NCBI RefSeq assembly: GCF_036226525.1
Contig: NZ_CP108487.1
Location: 6,262,001 to 6,326,000 of the forward strand
Origin: Kribbella sp. NBC_01245
GTDB taxonomy: Bacteria > Actinomycetota > Actinomycetes > Propionibacteriales > Kribbellaceae
Reading direction: 5' to 3'
DNA length: 64,000 nucleotides
The notes beneath the pieces were generated by a model that saw nothing but the letters and a program-made list of their open reading frames with translations, was not told the origin of the DNA and ran no database searches. The position numbers and the translations under genes are program-made. Positions 26,063-34,419 of this stretch are shown in pieces; the stretch's first letter is position 1; the number at the start of each line of letters is the position of its first letter.

Positions 26063-28065
26063 GCACCCTGACCGATCCAGCCGCCATCCCGCAGGGCGCG
26101 GCACCACCAGCGAAACGGACACTCGCTCTGCCGTACGTCGCGGGCCGCGCCGGAGCGGCGTACGTCGGACTGCTGGTCCTCACCGCTTTCGCCTATCTGT
26201 GGACACTTTCCCGCAACGGCTATGGCAACGAGTACTACGCGGCCGCCGTACAAGCCGCCTCGACCAGTTGGAAGGCCTGGTTCTTCGGGTCGTTCGACGC
26301 GTCCAGCTTCATCACGGTGGACAAGACGCCCGCATCCCTTTGGGTGATGGGTTTGTCCGGCCGGATCTTCGGGTTCAGCAGTTGGAGCATGTTGGTCCCG
26401 CAGGCGTTGATGGGGGTTGCGACCGTCGCCTTGGTGTACGCCGCGGTCCGCCGCTGGTTCAACCCGAACGCGGCACTGATCGCCGGAATCGCGATGGCCG
26501 TGTCACCGGTCGCCGTACTGATGTTCCGCTTCAACAATCCGGACGCGTTGCTGGTGCTCCTGCTGGTCGCCGGGGCGTACGCCGTGATGCGGGCGATCGA
26601 CTCGGCCAAGCGCTCGGTCTGGTGGATGACGCTCGCGGGGGTGCTGGTCGGACTCGGCTTCCTCACGAAGATGCTGCAAGCCTTCCTGGTGCTACCCGCC
26701 TTCGGACTGGCGTACCTGATCGCGGGACAGCCCAAGCTGTTGACGCGGATCTGGCACAGCCTGGCGGCGGTCGGCGCGATGATCGCCGGCGGTGGTTGGT
26801 GGATCGCGATCGTGGAACTGCTCCCGGCCTCGGCTCGTCCGTACATCGGTGGTTCGCAGAACAACAGCATCATCGAATTGACCCTTGGCTACAACGGCCT
26901 CGGCCGGTTGACCGGTAACGAGACTGGCTCGGTCGGCGGCGGCACGGGTACCGGCGGTTGGGGTGGTGCGACCGGTCTGCAGCGGTTGTTCGGTGGCGAG
27001 TTCGGCAGCCAGATCGCGTGGTTGTTGCCTGCGGCCCTTATCGCCACGATCGTGCTGGTGGCCGCCGCTGGACGCGCGCCGCGCACCGACAAGACCCGGG
27101 CGTTCGTCATCCTCTGGGGTGGCTGGCTGCTCGTTACTGGTCTGACGTTCAGCTACATGCAGGGGATCATCCACAACTACTACATGATCGCGCTGTCCCC
27201 GGCGATCGCCGCGTTGGTCGGACCGGCTTCGGTCATCCTCTGGCGGCGTCGCTCCGAATGGTTGCCGCGAGCAACCTTGGCCGGAACGGTCTTGCTGACG
27301 GCGGGTTGGGCGTTCAGTCTGTTGGCTCAGGCGTCCACTTGGAACCCGTGGCTTCGGTACGTCGTACTCGCCGCCGGGCTGATCGGGGCGTCCCTCGTGC
27401 TGCTGCTTCCCGAACTGGAGAAGAAGGAGTCCCGGTCCAAGCTGGTACGACGTGGCGCCTTGCTGACTGTCGCGTTGATCGCGATCAGCGCGTTGTCCGG
27501 GCCGACGGCGTACTCCGTTCAGACGATCGGTTCCGCTCATGCCGGGGCGATTCCGACTGCCGGACCGTCGACCGGAATGGGTCGGGGCGGCGGCATGCGG
27601 ATCTTCCGCGAAGGCCCGCCGCCTGGTGCTACCGGTACGACTGGCGCGCCTGGCACGACCGCGCGTGATGGTGGTGGCACCGGACGTACTAGTGGGTTCC
27701 TTGGTGGCGGCGGGACCAGCAACGTGTCGAGTGAGCTGGTCACGTTTTTGCAGCAAGGCGCCAACGGCTACACCTGGGCGGCCGCGGCCGTGACCTCCAA
27801 TGCCGCGGCACCTCTCCAGCTCGCCTCCGGCGTACCGGTGATGTCGCTCGGCGGCTTCAACGGAACCGACCCGGCGCCGACGCTGGCGCAGTTCCAGGAA
27901 CTGGTTGCCCAGGGCAAGGTGCACTACTTCGTCGGCTCGGCCGGCGGGATGGGCGGCGGCATGGGCGGCGGGCGCGGCACCTCGAGCGAGATCTCGACCT
28001 GGGTCACGGAGAACTTCACCGCCCAGACCGTCGGCGGCATGACCGTCTACGACCTGACCAAATGA
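26059..28065 (+). CDS. ArnT/PMT-like (GT39-type) membrane glycosyltransferase
   Basis: A 668-residue polytopic protein of the family using polyprenyl-phosphate sugars. About twelve helices are followed by an external C-terminal domain. RNGYGNEYYAAAVQAAS is the first periplasmic loop, FNNPDALLVLLL and GFLTKMLQ mark core helices. The C-terminal part contains unusual Gly-rich stretches (GMGRGGGMRIF, GGMGGGMGGGRG) around a small alpha/beta-like module (FLQQGANGYTWAAAAV, GKVHYFVG). It probably transfers sugars supplied by the upstream GT2-GtrA protein to envelope acceptors. ATGA overlaps bound it on both sides. Confidence 0.85.
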   Translation: MSTLTDPAAIPQGAAPPAKRTLALPYVAGRAGAAYVGLLVLTAFAYLWTLSRNGYGNEYYAAAVQAASTSWKAWFFGSFDASSFITVDKTPASLWVMGLSGRIFGFSSWSMLVPQALMGVATVALVYAAVRRWFNPNAALIAGIAMAVSPVAVLMFRFNNPDALLVLLLVAGAYAVMRAIDSAKRSVWWMTLAGVLVGLGFLTKMLQAFLVLPAFGLAYLIAGQPKLLTRIWHSLAAVGAMIAGGGWWIAIVELLPASARPYIGGSQNNSIIELTLGYNGLGRLTGNETGSVGGGTGTGGWGGATGLQRLFGGEFGSQIAWLLPAALIATIVLVAAAGRAPRTDKTRAFVILWGGWLLVTGLTFSYMQGIIHNYYMIALSPAIAALVGPASVILWRRRSEWLPRATLAGTVLLTAGWAFSLLAQASTWNPWLRYVVLAAGLIGASLVLLLPELEKKESRSKLVRRGALLTVALIAISALSGPTAYSVQTIGSAHAGAIPTAGPSTGMGRGGGMRIFREGPPPGATGTTGAPGTTARDGGGTGRTSGFLGGGGTSNVSSELVTFLQQGANGYTWAAAAVTSNAAAPLQLASGVPVMSLGGFNGTDPAPTLAQFQELVAQGKVHYFVGSAGGMGGGMGGGRGTSSEISTWVTENFTAQTVGGMTVYDLTK

Positions 28066-28514
28066 GTAAGGAGCATTCAGTGAGCGTCCAGCGACCCCCG
28101 GCCCGCGACGAGTCGGTCAACCCGGCCCGGCCCGAGATGATCTACGGCCCGACCCAGGAACCCCAGCCAGAGGCACAGGCAAACCCGCAGCAAGCCCAGG
28201 CCGCGCCGCAGCCGCCGTCGGCCTCGCCGCCGCCGCAGGAGCCCAAGGCTGAGCGGAACAACCTGGCCATCGCGGGCGCCGGCGGCATCCTCGCCATCCT
28301 CGCCTTCGTGGCAGGCACCGCCGTCGGCCACGCCTGGGAACCCACCCCCGCAACCCAAACGGGCGGCCCCGGCGGAATCCAGATCGGCCCCGGCGGCGTC
28401 CCACCCAACGGCGTCCCACCCAACGGCGTCCAGCCCAACGGCGGCCAGCAAAACGGCGGCCAACCGAATGGCCAGCAAAACGGCGGCCAGCCGAACCAAG
28501 GCCCCGGGCAGTAA
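28062..28514 (+). CDS. Pro/Gln-rich single-pass membrane protein with PNG repeats
   Basis: A 150-residue protein. A Pro/Gln/Ala-rich N-terminal 60 residues precede one helix (about 68-88, IAGAGGILAILAFVAGTAVG) and an outside tail of imperfect repeats of the type GVPPNG, GVQPNGG, QQNGGQPNG. The ATG at 28062 overlaps the glycosyltransferase stop. It may be an acceptor or helper of that transferase. Its stop codon forms the first three bases of a long inverted repeat. Confidence 0.6.
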   Translation: MSKEHSVSVQRPPARDESVNPARPEMIYGPTQEPQPEAQANPQQAQAAPQPPSASPPPQEPKAERNNLAIAGAGGILAILAFVAGTAVGHAWEPTPATQTGGPGGIQIGPGGVPPNGVPPNGVQPNGGQQNGGQPNGQQNGGQPNQGPGQ

Positions 28515-28605
28515 CCCCGTCCGCGAGTGGTCACATCTGGTCCACCCAGTCGGCTCCTGCCGAATCGCCGCTGGGACCAGAAGAGACCACTCGCGGACGG
28601 GGTTA
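28512..28605. repeat. long inverted-repeat element, CCGCGAGTGGTC family (copy 1)
   Basis: Perfect 21-base arms (28512-28532 and 28585-28605) contain the core CCGCGAGTGGTC next to TAACCCCGT. The 52-base interior has a partial inner pair (TCTGGTCC near 28536 and GGGACCAGA near 28573). The left arm begins at the TAA stop of the preceding gene. It may work as a terminator, but shares its core with three other elements in the window. Confidence 0.8.
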
Positions 28606-28727
28606 TCCACAGGGGCGGGGGATGAGGATGTTGCTCTTATCCCCTAATTCGGGTGGGGGCCAAGGGGTGGTGGGCGTTAGATAGGCAACACGCTTCGGCA
28701 TTCTGCCGTTCGGAGGTGTACGGCAAG

Positions 28728-29153
28728 ATGCTGCTGGTGGACTGGTCGAATGTGACCTGGTTGCTGACCGGCCTCGGGGCAGTGGTCGTGCTGCTCACAA
28801 GGGTCAGACTCGGCGGCGGCGCAGAGCGTCGTCGCAGCAGTGGCGTGGCCGGTGTCGCCTCGGGCCTGGTCGGTATGCACACGACCTTCGGCGTTCTGGC
28901 CCTCGTGCTGTGGGTCGCCGCCCTGGTCACCACACGGGACCTGATCGTGTACGCCGCGCTGGCCGCCTGGTGGATCGTCGTCGTCATCGGCCTGCTCCTA
29001 CTCGCCCGCTGGCTGCCATCCGCGGGCCGCCATGCCGAAGGGACCGCCGCCGATGCCTGGGGCTCAGGCGCCGGCCTGTCCGCACTCGGCCATATCGGCA
29101 TGCTTGTCGGCGTCTGCTATTTCACCTTCGTAGCCCTCACAGACCGCCTCTGA
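28728..29153 (+). CDS. hypothetical integral membrane protein
   Basis: A 141-residue protein with about four helices (VTWLLTGLGAVVVLL, TFGVLALVLWVAALV, LIVYAALAAWWIVVVIGLLLLARWL, and ALGHIGMLVGVCYFTFVAL). GGAGG lies 12 bases before ATG 28728, so a GTG four codons earlier is an alternative start. Function unknown. It is convergent with the TetR gene. Confidence 0.6.
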   Translation: MLLVDWSNVTWLLTGLGAVVVLLTRVRLGGGAERRRSSGVAGVASGLVGMHTTFGVLALVLWVAALVTTRDLIVYAALAAWWIVVVIGLLLLARWLPSAGRHAEGTAADAWGSGAGLSALGHIGMLVGVCYFTFVALTDRL

Positions 29154-29162
29154 CCTGCACCT

Positions 29163-29747
29163 TTAAGCGGTAAGGCCGACCAGCAGTGCGGTGATCGCCG
29201 CCCGCGTAGCCGACTCGAAGTCCGCCTGCGGCACGGTCGAACCAGCCCCGGCCACCCGGTCGTACATCAGCCCGTCGAGCATCGCCGCCACCGGCCAGGC
29301 CACGGCCTCCGCGTTCGGCACACCGTCGGCTTTGAGCAGCTCAGCCAACCCCGAACGAAGTCGGCTGCCACCCTCGATCAAGACGGCCTGGAACGCCGGC
29401 TGACGGTTCGCCTCCAGGGACATCTCGTACCGCGCGAGCAGCTCCTCCCGCCGATTGCCGATGAGATCCAGCACCATGCCGACCAGCAGGTCGACCGTAG
29501 AAGTCCCGGCCGGCACAGCCGTCTGCGCGGCCAGATCGCGCTCGAGCATCCGGTTCACGCACGCGCCGAGCAACGCCTCCCGCGTCCGCAGGTAGTACGA
29601 CGTGGAACCCGGCGGCAGACCGGCCTCGGCATCAACGGCGCGATGCGTCAGCCCCTTCAGCCCTCGCGTCGCCACCAGGTGAATCGCCGCATCCGCGATG
29701 ACATCCCGCCGCTCCGCACCCAACGGCACCCGCTCTTTGTGAGCCAC
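29163..29747 (-). CDS. TetR-family transcriptional regulator
   Basis: A 194-residue regulator. The N-terminal helix-turn-helix spans about residues 12-58 (IADAAIHLVATRGLKGLTHRAVDAEAGLPPGSTSYY is the helix set, with recognition around PPGSTSYY). The C-terminal ligand domain is helical. It is divergent from a flavin monooxygenase gene, the usual layout for a local repressor, and the palindrome at 29771 lies between them. Confidence 0.85.
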   Translation of the reverse strand: MAHKERVPLGAERRDVIADAAIHLVATRGLKGLTHRAVDAEAGLPPGSTSYYLRTREALLGACVNRMLERDLAAQTAVPAGTSTVDLLVGMVLDLIGNRREELLARYEMSLEANRQPAFQAVLIEGGSRLRSGLAELLKADGVPNAEAVAWPVAAMLDGLMYDRVAGAGSTVPQADFESATRAAITALLVGLTA

Positions 29748-29770
29748 GGAACGAACTCTATCCCACCACC

Positions 29771-29786
29771 CTCTACGGATGTAGAG
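29771..29786. promoter_or_regulatory. operator CTCTAC-GGAT-GTAGAG
   Basis: A perfect 6+6 inverted repeat with a 4-base spacer in the 46-base gap between the TetR gene and the monooxygenase start. It is the best candidate binding site for the TetR-like regulator. Confidence 0.6.
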
Positions 29787-29793
29787 TCCAAGT

Positions 29794-30885
29794 ATGAGCG
29801 AGCGGACAGCGGTAGTGGTCGGGGCGGGGATCGGCGGCGTGACGGCCGCTGCGGCGTTGGGTCAGCTGGGTTGGCGCGTCACCCTGCTGGAGCGGGCGCC
29901 CGAGTTGGGCGAGGTGGGCGCGGGAATCTCGGTCTGGCCGAACGCGATCAAGGTGCTCGACGGCCTCGGCGCCACGAAGTACCTCGGCGACGCCGGGATC
30001 GACGCGATTCAGGGCGGTCTGCGCCGGCCGGACGGGAAGTGGTTGGTCCGCGTCAGTGGCGCGGTGATGGAGGCGCCGATGATGGTCCACCGTGCCCGCC
30101 TGCATGACGCGATCACGGCCACCTTCGGCCCGACCGTCGAGACCCGGACCGGCGTGACCGTCGCCCGGGTGGCGCAGACGCCGTACGCCGCGACGGTGGT
30201 GAGCGAGGCGGGGGAGGAGTTCACGGCAGACCTGGTGGTCGCGGCCGACGGCTTGCGCAGTGTCGTCCGTACGGCGCTCAACCCCGCGCATCCCGGCCCG
30301 CGCTACTCCGGCTACACCGCCTTCCGCGGCATCTCCGAGGTCGATCGCCCGGACGACGGGGGTGAGACGTGGGGGCGCGGATACCGCTTCGGGTACCTGC
30401 CGCTCGTCGACGGACGCGTCTATTGGTACGCAACGGCGACGGCACCCGAGCAAGCGTCACTGGCGCCCGTGACCGAGCTCTTCCAGGACTGGCATGACCC
30501 GATCCCGGCGATCATCGGCAAGACGCCGCCGGAGGCCGTTCTGCGCAATGACGTGTACGACCTGGCGCTGCCGTTGCCGCCGTTCGTCCAAGGCCGCGTG
30601 GTGCTGCTCGGCGACGCCGCCCACGCGATGACGCCGAACCTCGGCCAAGGCGCCTGCGCCGCCATCCAGGACGCCGGCGTACTCGCGGAGGTGCTCGAGC
30701 GGTACGGCGACCAGGCCGTCGCGCTCGCGTCGTACGACCGGATCAGGCGAGCCGCGACGACGAAGCTGATCCGCCGCTCACGCCAAATGGGCGTACTCGG
30801 CCAACTCAGCAACCCGTTCGCCACCCGCTCCCGCGACGCCGTACTCACCCTTGTCGGCCAAGCCCTGCGCCTGAAGCGGACCTAG
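29794..30885 (+). CDS. FAD-dependent aromatic monooxygenase
   Basis: A 363-residue class A flavoprotein monooxygenase. AVVVGAGIGGVTAAAAL is the FAD-binding Rossmann motif, VAADGLRSVVR the DG motif, and VVLLGDAAHAMTPNLGQGACAAIQDA the GD motif that contacts the ribityl chain. The size fits salicylate or 6-hydroxynicotinate hydroxylase-like enzymes; the substrate is unknown. Regulation by the divergent TetR protein is likely. Confidence 0.85.
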   Translation: MSERTAVVVGAGIGGVTAAAALGQLGWRVTLLERAPELGEVGAGISVWPNAIKVLDGLGATKYLGDAGIDAIQGGLRRPDGKWLVRVSGAVMEAPMMVHRARLHDAITATFGPTVETRTGVTVARVAQTPYAATVVSEAGEEFTADLVVAADGLRSVVRTALNPAHPGPRYSGYTAFRGISEVDRPDDGGETWGRGYRFGYLPLVDGRVYWYATATAPEQASLAPVTELFQDWHDPIPAIIGKTPPEAVLRNDVYDLALPLPPFVQGRVVLLGDAAHAMTPNLGQGACAAIQDAGVLAEVLERYGDQAVALASYDRIRRAATTKLIRRSRQMGVLGQLSNPFATRSRDAVLTLVGQALRLKRT

Positions 30886-30893
30886 GCCTCCCC

Positions 30894-30992
30894 TTCTTTG
30901 TGTTCATTCGTCGGAATCCGCCCTCCAGGCAGCCGGACCCGCACAGGACGGCGGCGAGGAGAGGGCGGATTCCGACAAATGAACACAAAGAA
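30894..30992. repeat. long inverted-repeat element with 32-base arms
   Basis: Arms at 30894-30925 and 30961-30992 match over 32 bases with one mismatch and enclose 35 GC-rich bases. It begins nine bases after the monooxygenase stop and ends six bases before the stop of the convergent membrane gene. Position suits a bidirectional terminator. The arm sequence (TTTGTGTTCATT) is more AT-rich than its surroundings and unrelated to the CCGCGAGTGGTC elements. Confidence 0.8.
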
Positions 30993-30998
30993 AGCGCG

Positions 30999-31496
30999 TT
31001 AGAAGGCGGCGATGCCGATGGCGATGAGGACGAAGCGGGCGGCGCGGCCTACGAAGACGGCGACGCCGAAGCCGACGACGCGCATTCGGCTGGCACCGGC
31101 GAGCAGGGATACGGCGTACAGGGGTGGCAGTCCGGTGAAGGAGCTGAGCAGGGTCACGGGCAGGCCGTACCGGGCGTCGCTCAGGGCGTCGAGCAGACGT
31201 TTACTGGCCGACCGATAGCTCTGCACCAGCCGTCCCCAGCGGCTGTCGAGGTTGACGCCCTTCGGTTCCTTGCGGGAGCGACGGCTGGTGTAACCGGGTC
31301 GATAGCGGACCGCGAGGAACATGCCGATCTTGCCGATGGTCTGCCCGACCGAGATGCCGATCGCGGCGGTGATCGGGTCGAGGGCACCCGAAACACCAGC
31401 GCCGAGAATGTACGCCTCGGCGCTGAGAACGGGGATGACGGCGGACGCGATCCCGAACCCGGTCGCGAGTAACGCCTGCCAAAGCCAGTCGGCCAT
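30999..31496 (-). CDS. YqaA/VTT-like small membrane protein (copy A)
   Basis: A 165-residue protein with GFGIASAVIPVLSAEAYILG near the start, VGQTIGKIGMFLAVRY, and FTGLPPLYAVSLLAGASRMRVVGF near the end; this resembles the SNARE-associated/VTT (DedA, YqaA) family. The start MADWLW at 31496 is preferred over an upstream ATG with poor context. It is a tandem paralogue of the 31566 gene. Its role may be in lipid or membrane transport (family knowledge, not shown here). Confidence 0.65.
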   Translation of the reverse strand: MADWLWQALLATGFGIASAVIPVLSAEAYILGAGVSGALDPITAAIGISVGQTIGKIGMFLAVRYRPGYTSRRSRKEPKGVNLDSRWGRLVQSYRSASKRLLDALSDARYGLPVTLLSSFTGLPPLYAVSLLAGASRMRVVGFGVAVFVGRAARFVLIAIGIAAF

Positions 31497-31565
31497 GGGA
31501 ACCAGTGTGCGGTAAGAAGTTTGTTGCATCAGGCACCGGGCCGGATAACCCGGGGCGATTCAGGG

Positions 31566-32072
31566 TCAGAAGGCGGAGACCCCTAGGGCCAAAAGGGCGA
31601 ATCGCCCGACCCGGCCGACCAGCACGGTGATGGCGAAAACGAGTACGCGCATCCGGCTCGCGCCGGCGATCAGCGCCACGGCGTACAGCGGGGGGAAGCC
31701 CGCGAACGCGCTCAACGCGACCACCGGTACGCCGTACTTGGCGTCCCCGATCAGGTCGAGCAACTTCTTCGCGGCACGCGTCGACTTGTCCCTGAATCGG
31801 CCCCACCTGGTGGTGAGGTTCGGCTCCTTGGGCGCCTTGGACTTGTGCTTGGCGGCCCAGTCCGGGCGATACCGGACGGCGAGGAAGAGCACCACCTTGC
31901 CCATGCCCTGGCCGACGCCCACGCCGATCGCCGCGACGACCGGATCGAGCGCGTGCGAGACACCGACGCCGACGATGTACGCCTCGGCGTTGAGGACGGG
32001 GATGACGGCCGAACCGATCCCGAATCCGATCGAGAGCAGCAGCTCCCAGATCCACCCCAGCGCGTCCCCCAT
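31566..32072 (-). CDS. YqaA/VTT-like small membrane protein (copy B)
   Basis: A 168-residue paralogue of the 30999 product, sharing GFGIGSAVIPVLNAEAYIVG, VGQGMGKVVLFLAVRYRP, and AGFPPLYAVALIAGASRMRV. The central hydrophilic loop differs (KHKSKAPKEPN). It precedes copy A by 69 bases, so a tandem duplication is clear. It follows the phosphatidyltransferase gene by 44 bases; all three may be one lipid-related transcript. Confidence 0.65.
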   Translation of the reverse strand: MGDALGWIWELLLSIGFGIGSAVIPVLNAEAYIVGVGVSHALDPVVAAIGVGVGQGMGKVVLFLAVRYRPDWAAKHKSKAPKEPNLTTRWGRFRDKSTRAAKKLLDLIGDAKYGVPVVALSAFAGFPPLYAVALIAGASRMRVLVFAITVLVGRVGRFALLALGVSAF

Positions 32073-32116
32073 TCGGCCGAGGCTACCCGGCTAAGGGAGC
32101 GATCCCCGGCGAATCG

Positions 32117-32809
32117 TCAGCGCTGGAAGATCTTGCCGCCGCCCGGGGCCGGCTGGATCGCGCCGGTCAGGATCCGGATCAGCCGAACGAGCGAGACGAT
32201 CTTCAGGATCACGATCAGCCCGGCGATGGTGTACGGGATGACCATCAGGTCCCAGCGGTAGCCGACGATCAGCGTGATGATGACCCCGGCGGTGTTGACG
32301 GCCTTGCCCGCGCGCGACCAGTTCCACAGGTAGATCGGGCGATCGACCTTGTAGAAGTAGTTCGGGCTGAGCGTCGACGGCCAGAGCAGGAAGGCCAGTG
32401 ACAGCATCGTGTCGAGCACCGCGAACTGGATCAAGTAGACCGTCAGGGGCCCGACGACCTCGGGATAGGTCGCGATGAACGCCCCGGCCAGCAGCAGCGT
32501 GCTCGCCCGGTCGCAGACGATGTCGAAGACGGCACCCAGCAGGCTCTCCTGCTTGCGCCAGCGGGCCCACTCGCCATCCAGGGAGTCGCCCGCCCAGTAC
32601 ACGACATACCCTACGACGAGCCACTGCCAAGTGCCGGAGTGGAACGCCCAGGCCGCCACCACCATCGCGATGATCGTGCGCACCACGGTGATCAGGTTCG
32701 GCGCGGCCAGCACCAGGTTGAGCGGCACATGCGCCAACTCCGGCTTCAGCACCAGTGGCGTCGTCGCCTGCTCGTCCGGACTCGGCTCCGGGCGCGTCGT
32801 ACCCACCAT
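32117..32809 (-). CDS. CDP-alcohol phosphatidyltransferase
   Basis: A 230-residue membrane enzyme with the exact CDP-OH-P motif DG-x2-AR-x8-G-x3-D-x3-D, seen as DGEWAR... G..FD..CD. About six helices follow. It would transfer a phosphatidyl group from CDP-diacylglycerol to an alcohol acceptor, which cannot be named. First gene of a probable minus-strand lipid/membrane group. Confidence 0.85.
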   Translation of the reverse strand: MVGTTRPEPSPDEQATTPLVLKPELAHVPLNLVLAAPNLITVVRTIIAMVVAAWAFHSGTWQWLVVGYVVYWAGDSLDGEWARWRKQESLLGAVFDIVCDRASTLLLAGAFIATYPEVVGPLTVYLIQFAVLDTMLSLAFLLWPSTLSPNYFYKVDRPIYLWNWSRAGKAVNTAGVIITLIVGYRWDLMVIPYTIAGLIVILKIVSLVRLIRILTGAIQPAPGGGKIFQR

Positions 32810-32963
32810 TGCGCCTCCAATCAGCCGGGTCCGTCGCCCAGACGGTACCTCCTAGTAGGTCCGCGACCCTAACCGCGGGCGGTCTGCCACTTCGTGCAAT
32901 CGGGTTGCTCGTTCCTGCAAAAAAGCTGCGCGAAAGCCGGTCGCGGAATCACTCTGACGACTA

Positions 32964-32980
32964 CCGGAAACGGTTTCCGG
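32964..32980. promoter_or_regulatory. LacI-type palindrome CCGGAAAC-G-GTTTCCGG
   Basis: A perfect 8+8 palindrome with one central base, 20 bases before the ATG of the secreted Vps62-like gene. The GGAAAC/GTTTCC halves resemble LacI/GalR-family operators. Confidence 0.55.
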
Positions 32981-33000
32981 GATCGGCGTTGGGAGTTCGG

Positions 33001-34038
33001 ATGACGGTACGAAATGGGAGGCGCTGGCGGGCATTGGCCGCGCTGGCGATCGCGGGTACTTTGGCCGGTACGACCGGTCTTGCCACCGCAACCGGGGCGG
33101 AGGTTCGGACCGACTCGGAGGCGGTCAGCACCCCGCAGAGCGCTACTACGTTCATGGCCGATCGGCGCGGTGATCTCGAAGGTGGGACACGTACGGCAGC
33201 GGCGGCGTACTGGGTTCAGTTCGCGCCGTTGGTCTATCTGGCCGCCGGTGACAAGAACTACCCGATGTCCGCGGAGAGCTTCATCAACCTCGCGGCGCTG
33301 CGCTGGTCCCACGATGACGGCTGTTCGGACGACCAGCTCGTCCGCTCGGGCAGTATCAACTCGGCCACTCTGCGCAGTGGCGGCTACAAGCATCAGGGCA
33401 AGGGTGGTTCGCCCGGGTGCAGGCACGGCGGTACGGTTTACAACAGCGCCGGCCGGGTCCGTCCGTACGACCTCGCGAACAACTCCAACGAGGGCATGTT
33501 CCTCGAGATCGCCAACGCCCACCGTGGTGGTTCGGGCGTACGGTCACCGATCTACGTGGACTACGTCGCGCGGTCTCACATCACCTACTGGTTCTTCTAC
33601 GGCAACAACGACAGCCCGGCGCCGAAGATCGCTGACCACGAAGGCGACTGGGAGCGGATCGTGCTCAGGCTGAACTCGAGCAACCTCCCGGATCGGGTGG
33701 CCTTCTACAAGCACAACGGCACTTGCTGGCTGTCGTGGCGCTCGGTCCAGCGGACTGGCACGCATCCCATCATCTACTCGGCCAAGGGAACGCACGCGAG
33801 CTACTGGAAGGTCAAGAACAACTGGCCGTTGCCGTTCGGCGCGGTGGACGTGACCAGTAAGGGCTACCAGTGGAAGACCTGGGCGGTCTCCAGCTACGCG
33901 GTCCGCTCCCGCCCCTGGTACGGCTACGGCGGCGGCTGGGGCGAGGTCGGCGCCAACCGCGACAGCACCGGCCCAGTCGGCCCGAGCGTCTACAAGGGCC
34001 ACGAGCCCAACTGGAACAACATCCCCGCCTGCGCCTGA
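33001..34038 (+). CDS. secreted Vps62-like protein
   Basis: A 345-residue protein. A signal peptide (basic RNGRRWR, hydrophobic 10-26, ATATGAEV cleavage region) is followed by a domain with THITYWFFY-like HITYWFFYGNND, DHEGDWERIVLRL, FYKHNGTCW and IIYSAKGTHASYW. These motifs match the Vps62-related family of unknown activity found in fungi and actinobacteria. Start ATG 33001 has GGGAG five bases upstream. A LacI-type palindrome in the promoter suggests control by sugar state. A hairpin terminator follows. Confidence 0.7.
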   Translation: MTVRNGRRWRALAALAIAGTLAGTTGLATATGAEVRTDSEAVSTPQSATTFMADRRGDLEGGTRTAAAAYWVQFAPLVYLAAGDKNYPMSAESFINLAALRWSHDDGCSDDQLVRSGSINSATLRSGGYKHQGKGGSPGCRHGGTVYNSAGRVRPYDLANNSNEGMFLEIANAHRGGSGVRSPIYVDYVARSHITYWFFYGNNDSPAPKIADHEGDWERIVLRLNSSNLPDRVAFYKHNGTCWLSWRSVQRTGTHPIIYSAKGTHASYWKVKNNWPLPFGAVDVTSKGYQWKTWAVSSYAVRSRPWYGYGGGWGEVGANRDSTGPVGPSVYKGHEPNWNNIPACA

Positions 34039-34044
34039 CCTGAG

Positions 34045-34077
34045 CGGTGGGCGGGCCACTGCGGGCCCCGCCCACCG
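34045..34077. terminator. GC hairpin terminator
   Basis: CGGTGGGCGGG (34045-34055) and CCCGCCCACCG (34067-34077) are perfect inverted copies, seven bases after the stop of the secreted protein. Confidence 0.65.
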
Positions 34078-34167
34078 TCTGGACTACACCGATGTGGGGG
34101 TGGTAGAGGGAGATCGGTAGGATTCGGCGTGTCTGTTCGTGTCAGCGGTCGAACCCAGGAGTAGTCA

Positions 34168-34419
34168 GTGGCCCGCGTTGTCGTCGACGTCATGCTCAAA
34201 TCAGAGATCCTCGACCCCCAGGGCAAGGCGGTGCACGGCGCATTCGGCCGGCTCGGCTTCGAGGGTGTCGCCGATGTCCGTCAGGGCAAGCGGTTCGAGA
34301 TCACCCTGGACGGTGAGGTCACCGAGGACAGGGTGGCCGAGATCCGCAAGGCGGCGGAGACGCTGCTCGCCAACCCCGTGATCGAGGACTTCGAGGTCCA
34401 CGTCGAGGCGGACCAGTGA
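34168..34419 (+). CDS. purS: phosphoribosylformylglycinamidine synthase subunit PurS
   Basis: An 83-residue PurS: RVVVDVMLKSEILDPQGKAV, LGFEGVADVRQGKRFEI and NPVIEDFEV are family signatures. It bridges PurQ and PurL in FGAM synthetase. It starts at GTG 34168 and overlaps purQ by GTGA. Confidence 0.95.
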   Translation: MARVVVDVMLKSEILDPQGKAVHGAFGRLGFEGVADVRQGKRFEITLDGEVTEDRVAEIRKAAETLLANPVIEDFEVHVEADQ

